A DNA stretch of 16,601 bases from JBDSTZ01 sp039927975 (GTDB lineage Bacteria; Pseudomonadota; Gammaproteobacteria; Burkholderiales; Burkholderiaceae_D): positions 1 to 16,601 of the forward strand of contig JBDSTZ010000285.1 of the NCBI GenBank assembly GCA_039927975.1, written 5' to 3'. Numbering within the stretch: position 1 is the first letter of the stretch; each line of letters begins with the position of its first letter. Positions 1-6,633 of this stretch are shown here, piece after piece. The notes beneath the pieces are model-generated. The model saw nothing but the letters and a program-made list of their open reading frames with translations. It searched no databases and was not told the DNA's origin. A program made the translations under genes and the position numbers.

Positions 1-1
1 G

Positions 2-247
2 GCCGACCCCGAACGCATCCGCGACGACCTGGCCGCCAACATGACTTGCCAGGTGCGCTGGGGCGACGCCGTGCGCCACGCATGGGAAAGGGGCGCGCGG
101 CTGGCGCTGGAAATGCCGAGCGGGACCGTGCTGACCGGCTTGACTTGCCCGGTGTTCGAGGGCGGAATGGCGCTCGCCTGCGAGACGACCCGCGTCGACA
201 GCGTACTGGCCCACATCGCGCGCGAACGCGGCGCCGCCGGCGCCTGA
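2..247 (+). CDS. mdcH: C-terminal fragment of an acyltransferase, probable malonate decarboxylase epsilon subunit (MdcH)
   Basis: This is a partial gene: the reading frame is open from the left edge and stops with TGA at 245-247, so only about 81 C-terminal residues are present. The visible stretch has the layout of the end of a malonyl-CoA:ACP transacylase fold as found in MdcH: a DDLAANM segment, then VRWGDAVRHAWERGARLALEMPSG, then VLTGL. MdcH loads malonate onto the phosphoribosyl-dephospho-CoA prosthetic group of the malonate decarboxylase acyl-carrier subunit in the cytoplasm. The active-site GHSxG region lies outside the window, so catalytic competence cannot be judged. The gene converges on the response regulator with a 25-bp gap and shows no functional link to the glycosidases. 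A FabD-like or other acyltransferase is the main alternative. Confidence 0.6.
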   Translation, partial: ADPERIRDDLAANMTCQVRWGDAVRHAWERGARLALEMPSGTVLTGLTCPVFEGGMALACETTRVDSVLAHIARERGAAGA

Positions 248-248
248 G

Positions 249-270
249 ACGCGCGGCGGCCGGCGCGCGT
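249..270. other. GC-rich hairpin in the 25-bp convergent gap
   Basis: ACGCGCG at 249-255 pairs perfectly with CGCGCGT at 264-270 across an 8-nt GC-rich loop. The hairpin almost fills the gap between the stop codons of the mdcH-like gene and the response regulator. There is no T-tract on either side, so it is not a canonical intrinsic terminator. It could still pause polymerase from both directions or protect 3' ends. Confidence 0.35.
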
Positions 271-272
271 GG

Positions 273-1028
273 CTACAAGGCCTGGCCCAGGCGTTTTTCG
301 AGCAGGCTGCGGAAGGTGCGGCTCACCTTGGTACGGCCGCCGTGCTTGAGCACCACCTCGAACTCGCCGTGCGAGATCGGTTCGAGATGCTGCACGCTCT
401 CCAGATTGACGATGGCCGAGCGGTGGATGCGCACGAACAGGGCCGGGTCGAGCTTGTCGGCCAGCAGGTGGATCGGCGAGCGGTACAGGATCGCCTTGCC
501 GCCGATGTACAGGTTGACGTACACGCCGACCGCTTCGATCCAGTCGATGTTGGCCGCCTTGACGAACTGCGTGGTGCCGGCCGACTTCACCACCAGCCTG
601 TCCCAGCGCTCCGATTCGGCCGCCGCCATCGGCGCCTGGCGGTGTTCGGCCAGGCGCCGGTTAATCCGCATCATGGCCGCCTCGAAGCGCTCGTCGCTGT
701 AAGGCTTGAGCAGGTAGTCGAGCGCGTTCGCTTCAAAGGCGCTGATCGCGTGCTGGTCGTAGGCGGTGACGAACACGGTCACCGGCATGCGGTCGAGGCC
801 CACCGCGTCGACCACCTCCAGGCCCGACTGGCCGGGCATCTGGATGTCGAGGAACACCACGTCCGGGCGCTGGCCGCCAATCAGTTCGATGGCCGCGTTG
901 CCGTTGGCCGCCTCGATGATTTCGCTGACGTTGGGGACCGCGCGCAACAGGTCGGCCAGGCGCCGCCGCGCGGGCGCCTCGTCGTCGACGATCAAGGCTT
1001 TCACCGGCTTAAGCGATGGCGTGGTCAT
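273..1028 (-). CDS. LytTR-family response regulator
   Basis: A 251-residue two-component response regulator of the AlgR/LytT type that should bind DNA in the cytoplasm. The N-terminal receiver domain (about 9-125) has the acidic pair D15-D16 in ALIVDDEAPARRR, the phospho-acceptor D61 in VVFLDIQMPG, the switch threonine in VFVTAYD and the conserved lysine in YLLKPYSDERF. A LytTR DNA-binding domain follows (about 147-248), recognisable by RLVVKSAGTTQFV and FVRIHRSAIVNLESV. The ATG at 1028 is preferred over the one at 1040 because GAGGAA lies 4 nt upstream of it on the minus strand. The gene overlaps the 3' end of the sensor gene by 20 bp, so the two are almost certainly translationally coupled. 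The receiver looks fully functional, which contrasts with the altered H-box of its partner. The target genes are not evident. Confidence 0.93.
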   Translation of the reverse strand: MTTPSLKPVKALIVDDEAPARRRLADLLRAVPNVSEIIEAANGNAAIELIGGQRPDVVFLDIQMPGQSGLEVVDAVGLDRMPVTVFVTAYDQHAISAFEANALDYLLKPYSDERFEAAMMRINRRLAEHRQAPMAAAESERWDRLVVKSAGTTQFVKAANIDWIEAVGVYVNLYIGGKAILYRSPIHLLADKLDPALFVRIHRSAIVNLESVQHLEPISHGEFEVVLKHGGRTKVSRTFRSLLEKRLGQAL

Positions 1029-2100
1029 GGCGTTCCTCATTCGTTATCGACAATGGCAATGAAATGCGCGCCTCGGTGCCACCCTCGGCGCGCGGCCCGA
1101 CCGCGAAATCGCAGGCGCCGGCCGGGTACATCGCCAGCAGGCGTTCACGCGTGACGCTCAAGCCTTGTCCGGCCGCGTTGTCGATGCGCCAGCCGGGCGG
1201 CAGGCCGGCGCCGTCGTCGCTGACCCGGATCTCGACGCTGGCGCCGACCAGGCGCGCGGCCACCTCGATGCTGCCGCCGCCGGCGCGCGCGGCGATACCG
1301 TGGCGCACCGCGTTTTCCACCAGCGGCTGGAACAGCTGGGAAGGAATCCGTGCCTGCTCGACTTCCGGCGCCACCGACAGCGTCACCGTCAGGCGATTGT
1401 TCAGGCGCAGCCGGTGCAGCGCGAGATAGTTGTCGAGGAAGGACATCTCCTCGGTCACGCTCAGTTGCGTGCGGTCGCGCGTGGCCAGCGAAAAGCGCAG
1501 CAGGTCGCCCAGGTGCTCGATCATCCGGCGCGCCACCCTCGGCTCGTGCTCGACGCGCGCCGAGATGCCGGCCAGGACATCGAACAGGAATTGCGGATCG
1601 AGCTGGAAGCGCAGCGCGTCGAGCCGGGTCTCCAGCAACCGCCGCTCCAGCCGTTCGAGCGCGATCGTGTCGCTCAGCTGGCGCCGATAGTACTTCACCG
1701 CTTGAAGGGTACCGATGATCAGGCCATACACGAAGAGCGCCCACAGCCACCAGTCGATCAGTCCGGACGGCAGTGCCCAGGGATTCCATTTGTTGAGCCC
1801 GAGCTGGTACTCCAGCGAGGCGGCGACGCCGACGTACAGGGCGGGCAGCGCAATGGCGGCGACGACGTGGGCTGCGAGGAAGGGCGCCAGGCTCCACCCG
1901 GCCGCCGACAGGCGCCGGTCGACGGCGGCGATGAGCGGCGTGAACGCGCCCCACAGCCACCAGTTCATCATGGTGGCGATGACGATGTCGGCGCCGCCGC
2001 CGACTCCCTCACCGCGCAACACCGACGGTAGCGCAAACAGGGCGCCGATGGCGATCCAGGCCATCGTTGCGATGGCAAGGCGTGTTTTCAAATGTCTCAC
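1009..2100 (-). CDS. LytS-like membrane sensor (His_kinase + HATPase_c) with histidine replaced by glutamine in the H-box
   Basis: A 363-residue inner-membrane sensor. Four hydrophobic helices are visible (about 8-28, 43-60, 68-95 and 113-135). They are followed by a coiled linker (ALERLERRLLETRLDALRFQL), the His_kinase (PF06580-type) box and a HATPase_c domain with the N-box ENAVRHG and the G-box DDGAGLPPG. In this family the phospho-acceptor motif reads PHFLFN. Here it reads DPQFLFD, so Q170 (CAA, complement of 1591-1593) stands in for the histidine and D174 for the asparagine. The ATP-binding motifs look intact. The GTG at 2100 is chosen because GGGGGAAGG lies 8 nt upstream and TM1 begins directly after it. 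The frame stays open to 2265, but the added residues are Arg-rich and domain-free. It forms an operon with the response regulator. It may be a pseudokinase, a phosphatase-only sensor, or an enzyme using another acceptor residue. Confidence 0.88.
   Translation of the reverse strand: MRHLKTRLAIATMAWIAIGALFALPSVLRGEGVGGGADIVIATMMNWWLWGAFTPLIAAVDRRLSAAGWSLAPFLAAHVVAAIALPALYVGVAASLEYQLGLNKWNPWALPSGLIDWWLWALFVYGLIIGTLQAVKYYRRQLSDTIALERLERRLLETRLDALRFQLDPQFLFDVLAGISARVEHEPRVARRMIEHLGDLLRFSLATRDRTQLSVTEEMSFLDNYLALHRLRLNNRLTVTLSVAPEVEQARIPSQLFQPLVENAVRHGIAARAGGGSIEVAARLVGASVEIRVSDDGAGLPPGWRIDNAAGQGLSVTRERLLAMYPAGACDFAVGPRAEGGTEARISLPLSITNEERHDHAIA
1033..1038 (-). promoter_or_regulatory. Shine-Dalgarno site deciding the response-regulator start
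   Basis: GAGGAA on the minus strand lies 4 nt before the ATG at 1028 and inside the coding region of the upstream sensor gene. It favours the 1028 start over the in-frame ATG at 1040. Confidence 0.6.
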
Positions 2101-2212
2101 TTGCCGAGCCTTCCCCCTCTTGAACCGACGCGCCACCGGGCCGCCTGACCGCCCGTTTCGTAGGCGCCGACTACCGTCCTGTAACAACGCGATCCGGACT
2201 GCCACAAACCCT

Positions 2213-2237
2213 TTGCAAGGTGGGCTTGCAATTGGGC
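2213..2237. repeat. Tandem TTGCAA half-sites in the sensor/xylR divergent region
   Basis: TTGCAAGGTGGGC (2213-2225) is followed directly by TTGCAATTGGGC (2226-2237), giving two TTGCAA palindromes 13 bp apart. They lie in the 266-bp gap between the divergent sensor and xylR genes, about 110-150 bp from each start. AraC-family and other regulators often use such tandem sites, but no regulator can be assigned. I see no convincing -35/-10 pair in this gap. Confidence 0.3.
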
Positions 2238-2366
2238 ATTCTACCGTAATCAGGAGCCCGCTCACCAGTCAGGATCGCAGCCGGTGGGCGTTGACGAGAA
2301 ATTGCACAGTGTCGGGGGGGCACGTTCCGCGCCCATGACACCGAGGCAAGCATATTTGGTGAAATC

Positions 2367-3545
2367 ATGGCAAAAGCACATCGTATTGCGCTGCTGTTCA
2401 ACGCAAACAAATCATTCGACCGCGAGGTCATGGCCGGCATCGCCGGCTACCTGGGCAGCACCCGCGCCCCGTGGGATCTGTTCCTCGAAGAAGACTTCCG
2501 CCTGCGCCTGCAAGGCATCGAGGATTGGCAGGGCGACGGCGTGATCGCCGACTTCGACGACCCGGCGGTGGCGGCAGCCCTGTCGCGCTGCCGCGTGCCG
2601 GTGGTCGCGGTGGGCAGTTCCTACGCCAGCGACGGCGAGTATCCGGCCGGCGTGCCGTACGTCGCGACCGACAATTTCAAGCTCATCAAACTGGCGCACG
2701 ACCACCTGATCGATGTCGGCCTGCGCCGCTTCGCCATGTTCAGCCTGCCCCAGGCGATGGAAAACCGCTGGGCGCAGGAACGCGAGCACGCCTTCCACAC
2801 GCTGATGCAGCGCGACCACATGGACACCGAGATCTACCGTGGCTGCGGCACCAGCGCGCTGTCGTGGGACGAGGCCGTGCAAAGCCAGATTGCCTGGCTG
2901 CAAAGCCTGCCCAAGCCGATCGGCATCATCGGCGTGACGGACGCGCGCGCACGCCAGCTGCTGCAGGCTTGCATCATCGCCGGCATCGAAGTGCCCGAAC
3001 AGGTGGCCCTGATCGGCATCGACAACGATCCGCTGGTGCGCGCGCTGACCCGCATTCCGCTCAGTTCCGTGATCCAGGGCGCCCACGAGATGGGCCGCCA
3101 GGCGGCCGAGCTGCTCGACCGCATGATGCACGGCGACCGCGTCACCGACACCCGCATCCTGGTGGCGCCGGCCGGCATCAACGCGCTGGCGTCGAGCCAG
3201 CACCTGCCGGTCAACCACCCGCACGTGATGCGGGCGCGCTATTTCATCCGCCAGTACGCCTGCCAGGGCATCAAGACCGACCAGGTGGCCAGCTACGTGG
3301 GCGTGTCGCGCTCCTCGCTCGAAGCCTACTTCCGCCAGGAACTCGGCTGCACCGTGCACGACGTCGTGCTCGGCTTCAAGCTCGACGCCGCCAAGGCCGG
3401 CCTCGAACGCGGCGACAAGAGCATCGCCGAAGTGGCGCTCGGTTGCGGCTTCGGCTCGACCCAGTACATGCACCTGGTGTTCAAGCGCGAACTGGGCTGC
3501 ACGCCGCGGGCCTACCGCGACTGCGCGCGCGCGCTGGCCGCCTAG
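2367..3545 (+). CDS. xylR: XylR-like xylose-responsive transcriptional regulator (AraC family)
   Basis: A 392-residue protein, the same length as E. coli XylR and with the same two-part build. Residues about 5-275 form a LacI/periplasmic-binding-protein-like effector domain, recognisable by RIALLFNANKSFDREVMAGIAGYL at the start, VPYVATDNFKLIKLAHDHLIDVGLRRFAMF, and IGIIGVTDARARQLLQAC followed by VALIGIDND. Residues about 285-392 form an AraC-type double helix-turn-helix (TDQVASYVGVSRSSLEAYFRQELG, then SIAEVALGCGFGSTQYMHLVFKRELGCTPRAYR). XylR activates xylose catabolic genes on binding D-xylose. Here the gene sits next to glycosidases that include an alpha-xylosidase, so it likely controls the locus in response to released xylose (inference). 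A GGTGA stretch just upstream of the ATG is a weak ribosome-binding site. The gene is divergent from the sensor pair and converges on GH3. Confidence 0.9.
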   Translation: MAKAHRIALLFNANKSFDREVMAGIAGYLGSTRAPWDLFLEEDFRLRLQGIEDWQGDGVIADFDDPAVAAALSRCRVPVVAVGSSYASDGEYPAGVPYVATDNFKLIKLAHDHLIDVGLRRFAMFSLPQAMENRWAQEREHAFHTLMQRDHMDTEIYRGCGTSALSWDEAVQSQIAWLQSLPKPIGIIGVTDARARQLLQACIIAGIEVPEQVALIGIDNDPLVRALTRIPLSSVIQGAHEMGRQAAELLDRMMHGDRVTDTRILVAPAGINALASSQHLPVNHPHVMRARYFIRQYACQGIKTDQVASYVGVSRSSLEAYFRQELGCTVHDVVLGFKLDAAKAGLERGDKSIAEVALGCGFGSTQYMHLVFKRELGCTPRAYRDCARALAA

Positions 3546-3716
3546 TCGCTTTTCGCCGGCGCGACAAGGGCGCCGCTGGCGAGCGGCGAGGTGACGCCCC
3601 CAATTGTGTGCTTACCGCGTTTTCCGCACGTTCAGGCCCACGATTTTCCAATCTCGAGGGCACGCCGCCGTCGGTCACCGTCAACTATTTCGGCAAGAGC
3701 CGCTCTATCTGCCATG

Positions 3717-3754
3717 AAAAAAGCGCAGCAAGGTCAATCGCCTTGCTGCGCTTT
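3717..3754 (-). terminator. Rho-independent terminator of the GH3 gene
   Basis: A perfect 14-bp stem (AAAGCGCAGCAAGG at 3720-3733 with CCTTGCTGCGCTTT at 3741-3754) closes a 7-nt loop. Read on the minus strand it runs into a stretch of six T residues (complement of 3717-3722). It starts 69 nt past the GH3 stop codon. Read on the plus strand there is only a short CTTT, so termination of xylR transcripts from the other side would be weak. Confidence 0.85.
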
Positions 3755-3823
3755 GCGCCAGCTTGAATATCGTTTCACCCGGCGTGTGCCCGGCCGGGTT
3801 ACTGATGGCCTATCGCGGCGCGC

Positions 3824-6082
3824 TCACATAATCGGCTTGCCATTGACATCGTAAGTGGCCGCATCCAGGTGGACGATCACGCTGCTCGCCTTCGGATCCA
3901 TTGCGTCGGCCGCGAGCATCACGCGGTAATCGCCGGCGGCGATCCGCCACGTCTTGCTGGCCGAATCATAAACCGCCAGCAGGCGCGGATCGACGCTGAC
4001 GCTGGCCTTGACGCTCGCCCCCGGCGCCAGCATGAATTTCTGGAAGCCGGCCAGGCGCTTCGGCGCTTCCCACCGAATGTTGACCGGTGAAACGTAAATC
4101 TGCGCCACTTCCTTGCCGGCCAGCTTGCCCAGGTTCTTGACCGTGAACGAGGCGTGCAACACGCCGTCCTTGACGCGAGCACCCAGGTTCGACAAGCCGA
4201 ATTCGGTGTACGACAGGCCGTGGCCAAACGGGAACAAGGGCGTCAGGCCGTGCAGGTCGAACCACTTGTAGCCGACCGCCGCGCCTTCGTGGTACTCGAC
4301 GTCGAAGCGGCGGTCCTTCACTTCCGGATAACCGTCGAGCGCCGGCCTTGGCAATTGCGCCTCGGACGCCGGGAAGGTCACCGGCAAATGGCCCGATGGA
4401 TTGACCTCGCCGAACAGCACGCCGGCGATCGCCTCGTCGCCGCTGGTGCCGGTGTACCACGCCTCGACCACCGCGCCCACTTTCGGCAGCCATGGCATCG
4501 TCACCGGGCCGCCGGTCTGCAGCACCACCACCGTGTTCGGGTTGGCCGCCGCCACCGCCGCGATCAGCGCATCCTGCTTGTTCGGCAGCGACAGATTCGG
4601 CACATCCATCGCCTCGGCCGTCCACTGCGTGGCGAACACGACCACCACATCGCTGCCGGCGGCCAGCGCGGCGGCGGCGGCCGGATCGGCGCCGTCGTTG
4701 TAGCTGACGGCCGCGCGCGGCAGGCGCCGCTGCATCGCCTTCAATGGCGACGCCGGGTAGTACATGACCGGACCCGGCCAGGCCTTTGGCTCCAGCCCCG
4801 GCACCGCGTTGCCGCCATTCGGATACACCAGCGACGAGCCGCCGCCGGCGATCACGCCGCGGTCGGCGTAACCGCCAATCACCGCGACCTTCTTCACCGC
4901 TTTGCTCAAAGGCAGAAGGTGATTGGCGTTCTTGAGCAACACCATGCCGTCCTGCGCATCCTTGAGCGACACCAGCGCGTTTGCCTTGAAGTCGATCGTG
5001 TTGGGGGCCGGCGTGACCGGCTTGTCGACCACCCCGTGTTCGAACATCGGCTGCAGCACGCGGCGCGCCATGTCGTCCAGCCGTTCCTGCGTGACCCAGC
5101 CATTCAACACCGCCTCCTTGAGCGGCGGGCCGAAATAATCGGCCAGGTCGAACGGCATGCCGGACTGCTGATCGAGGCCGGCGTTCGCCGCCGGCACCGT
5201 GCTGTGGGTGGCGCCCCAGTCGGACATCACCCAGCCCTTGAAGCCCCAGTCCTGCTTGAGCACTTCGTTGAGCAGATAGTTGTTCTCGCAGGCGTACACG
5301 CCGTTGACACGGTTGTAGGCGCACATCACGGCGCCGGGATTGCCGTCTTCCTTGGCGATTTGCAGGGCCAGCAGATCGGAGCTGCGCGCGGCCTGGTCGT
5401 CGATCTTGACGTTGAGCGTGGTGCGCCCGGTCTCCTGGTCGTTCAGGGCGAAATGCTTGAGGGTCGAGACCACCTGGTTCGACTGGATGCCCTTGATCTG
5501 GGCGCCGACGATTCGTCCGGCCAGCAGCGGATCTTCGCCGCCGTATTCGAAGTTGCGGCCGTTGCGCGGCTCGCGCATCAGATTGACGCCGCCGGCCAGC
5601 AGCACATTGAAGCCGAATGCGCGCGCTTCCGCGCCGATCATGGCGCCGCCTTCATACGCCGTCTTCAAGTCCCAGGTCGCGGCCGTGTTCATCCCCGACG
5701 GCAGCGCGGTCGCTTGGCGCGCCTCGGGGCCGGCCTGGCTCGCCACGCCCAGTCCCGCGTCGGTTTCCCACAGGTGCGGAATGCCGAGCCGCGCGACGCC
5801 GTACACGAAGCCGGCCGATTGCTGGCGCACCTCCGGTGGACGCTTGAAGCTTTTCCAGTCGGCGTCGGCGCCCAGGTAGCCGAACACCAGCTTGAGCTTT
5901 TCGTCGAGCGTCATTTCCTTCACCACCAGCGCGGCGCGTTCATCGGCGCCGAGCGCCTTGTTCATCCATGGCATGGCGATCGGCGCCGTGCTCACGGCGG
6001 CACCGTCGGCGGCCGCCAGCGGCAAAGCCGTGCAGGCGGCGAGGGAGACAGCCAGCAGGCTGAGTTTTTTCTGGAGTGGCAT
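3824..6082 (-). CDS. GH3 beta-glucosidase (exported)
   Basis: A 752-residue retaining exo-glycosidase of family GH3. Residues about 45-365 form the N-terminal TIM-barrel domain, with the sugar-contacting STLKHFALND segment and the nucleophile D288 in GWVMSDWGATHS. Residues about 395-620 form the alpha/beta C domain (VSLKDAQDGMVLLKN, KVAVIGGYAD, VLQTGGPVTMPW). A fibronectin-III-like domain follows (YKWFDLHGLTPLFPFGHGLSYTEF, then KEVAQIYVSP). The ATG at 6082 is chosen because an export signal starts there (MPLQKKLSLLAVSLAAC...). An upstream extension to 6181 has no signal-like features. The signal has a type I site near PLAAA but also a lipobox-like LAAC (C17), so a lipoprotein is possible. In a xyloglucan setting its job would be removal of backbone glucose after alpha-xylosidase action. 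Beta-xylosidase activity cannot be excluded from sequence alone. It is transcribed divergently from the GH35-GH2 run. Confidence 0.9.
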   Translation of the reverse strand: MPLQKKLSLLAVSLAACTALPLAAADGAAVSTAPIAMPWMNKALGADERAALVVKEMTLDEKLKLVFGYLGADADWKSFKRPPEVRQQSAGFVYGVARLGIPHLWETDAGLGVASQAGPEARQATALPSGMNTAATWDLKTAYEGGAMIGAEARAFGFNVLLAGGVNLMREPRNGRNFEYGGEDPLLAGRIVGAQIKGIQSNQVVSTLKHFALNDQETGRTTLNVKIDDQAARSSDLLALQIAKEDGNPGAVMCAYNRVNGVYACENNYLLNEVLKQDWGFKGWVMSDWGATHSTVPAANAGLDQQSGMPFDLADYFGPPLKEAVLNGWVTQERLDDMARRVLQPMFEHGVVDKPVTPAPNTIDFKANALVSLKDAQDGMVLLKNANHLLPLSKAVKKVAVIGGYADRGVIAGGGSSLVYPNGGNAVPGLEPKAWPGPVMYYPASPLKAMQRRLPRAAVSYNDGADPAAAAALAAGSDVVVVFATQWTAEAMDVPNLSLPNKQDALIAAVAAANPNTVVVLQTGGPVTMPWLPKVGAVVEAWYTGTSGDEAIAGVLFGEVNPSGHLPVTFPASEAQLPRPALDGYPEVKDRRFDVEYHEGAAVGYKWFDLHGLTPLFPFGHGLSYTEFGLSNLGARVKDGVLHASFTVKNLGKLAGKEVAQIYVSPVNIRWEAPKRLAGFQKFMLAPGASVKASVSVDPRLLAVYDSASKTWRIAAGDYRVMLAADAMDPKASSVIVHLDAATYDVNGKPIM

Positions 6083-6131
6083 GGTGAAGGTCGGATAGGT
6101 TGAGGATCGAATCGGTGGGCCGCGTCGCCGC

Positions 6132-6150
6132 CCGGTACCGCTAGAACCGG
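6132..6150. promoter_or_regulatory. Imperfect palindrome in the GH3 leader, possible operator
   Basis: CCGGT (6132-6136) and ACCGG (6146-6150) face each other around a 9-bp centre. The core GGTACCGCTAGA loosely resembles GGTA-CGCTA-type operators used by some LacI-family sugar repressors. It lies 50-68 bp upstream of the GH3 start and would be downstream of the transcription start if the minus-strand -10 at 6181-6186 is used. Confidence 0.3.
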
Positions 6151-6177
6151 ATAGTGTGACGATTCGCACCGGAGCAC

Positions 6178-6196
6178 GCAATTACAAAAATCACCA
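6178..6196 (-). promoter_or_regulatory. Left arm of a 19-bp inverted repeat with minus-strand -10-like hexamer (GH3 promoter side)
   Basis: The plus strand reads GCAATTACAAAAATCACCA. Its reverse complement matches the arm at 6271-6289 in 17 of 19 positions. On the minus strand it contains TGTAAT (complement of 6181-6186), five of six matches to a sigma-70 -10, pointing toward GH3 whose start is about 90 nt further on. No good -35 is visible, which would suit an activator-dependent promoter. Confidence 0.45.
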
Positions 6197-6270
6197 GAGG
6201 GATGAAGCTTTTTTCACAGCGGCCAATTGTGGCGCGTCATACACAAACTGCGCAATTTCATTGGTGTGCT

Positions 6271-6289
6271 TGGTGATTTTTAGAATTGC
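6271..6289 (+). promoter_or_regulatory. Right arm of the 19-bp inverted repeat with plus-strand -10-like hexamer (GH35 operon side)
   Basis: The plus strand reads TGGTGATTTTTAGAATTGC, the mirror image of the left arm. It includes TAGAAT (6281-6286), five of six matches to TATAAT, pointing toward GH35. The arm centres are 93 bp apart, near nine DNA helical turns, so a protein bound at both would sit on about the same face. No strong -35 is present. Confidence 0.45.
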
Positions 6290-6567
6290 CGCGCCGGAGT
6301 GCGGTCGACAGAATGAAGCACCCGCATATCGCGGGCAATAACCATATAAAAATGCGCTCCATCGATGGGGCCACGCGAGAGACCGACAATGAACCTTCCA
6401 TGCCGACGCGCTTGCACGTCAATACATCGCGCCAGTCGCGCACTCACATTGCTGCGCTTCGCCGGCTTCGCGCCGGGCGAGGCGAGGGACTGAGAAAAGC
6501 GCCTCGGGTGGCGCCGAACGTCGCCTTCCGCCATCGCGCGCCACGCGTTTTTATTATCGATAGTGCC

Positions 6568-6599
6568 AGCCGCCGCCATCGGAAGCGATGACGGCGGCT
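6568..6599 (+). other. Strong leader hairpin upstream of GH35
   Basis: AGCCGCCGCCATCG (6568-6581) pairs with CGATGACGGCGGCT (6586-6599), 13 of 14 base pairs, around a GAAG loop. It is followed by TTTATA, only a short T-run. It lies 34 nt before the GH35 start and just after an AT-rich stretch with TATTAT (6552-6557). It could be a weak terminator or attenuator. If transcription starts just after TATTAT, it would instead be a 5'-end stabilising hairpin. Confidence 0.45.
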
Positions 6600-6633
6600 T
6601 TATACCGACCTCACCTTAATTCTCCTTGAAGCC

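Larger units (their letters stand above)
6083..6633. other. 551-bp divergent control region between GH3 and GH35
   Basis: No convincing gene is present; the open frames here are Arg-rich and domain-free. The part nearest GH3 (about 6150-6300) is clearly AT-richer than its surroundings and holds the paired inverted-repeat arms and outward-facing -10-like hexamers listed separately. The part nearest GH35 (about 6290-6633) would be a leader of roughly 340 nt if the plus-strand -10 is real. It contains a small hairpin (6321-6335), a CCATCGATGG palindrome (6359-6368), a GC-rich structured patch (about 6466-6483) and a strong hairpin at 6568-6599. Confidence 0.6.

Noticed and set aside
2101..2265. 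Longer start (GTG at 2265) for the membrane sensor
   Set aside because: The added 55 residues are Arg/Gly-rich without family likeness, while the GTG at 2100 has a good Shine-Dalgarno and directly precedes the first membrane helix.
3571..3588. Terminator for xylR
   Set aside because: CGCCGCT/AGCGGCG forms a perfect 7-bp stem 26 nt past the xylR stop, but no T-tract follows and short GC hairpins are common by chance in this DNA.
6280..6591. About 100-residue open frames on both strands in the GH3-GH35 divergent region
   Set aside because: The products are Arg-rich with no recognisable motif, weak or alternative start codons and no ribosome-binding site; the stretch is better explained as promoter and leader.
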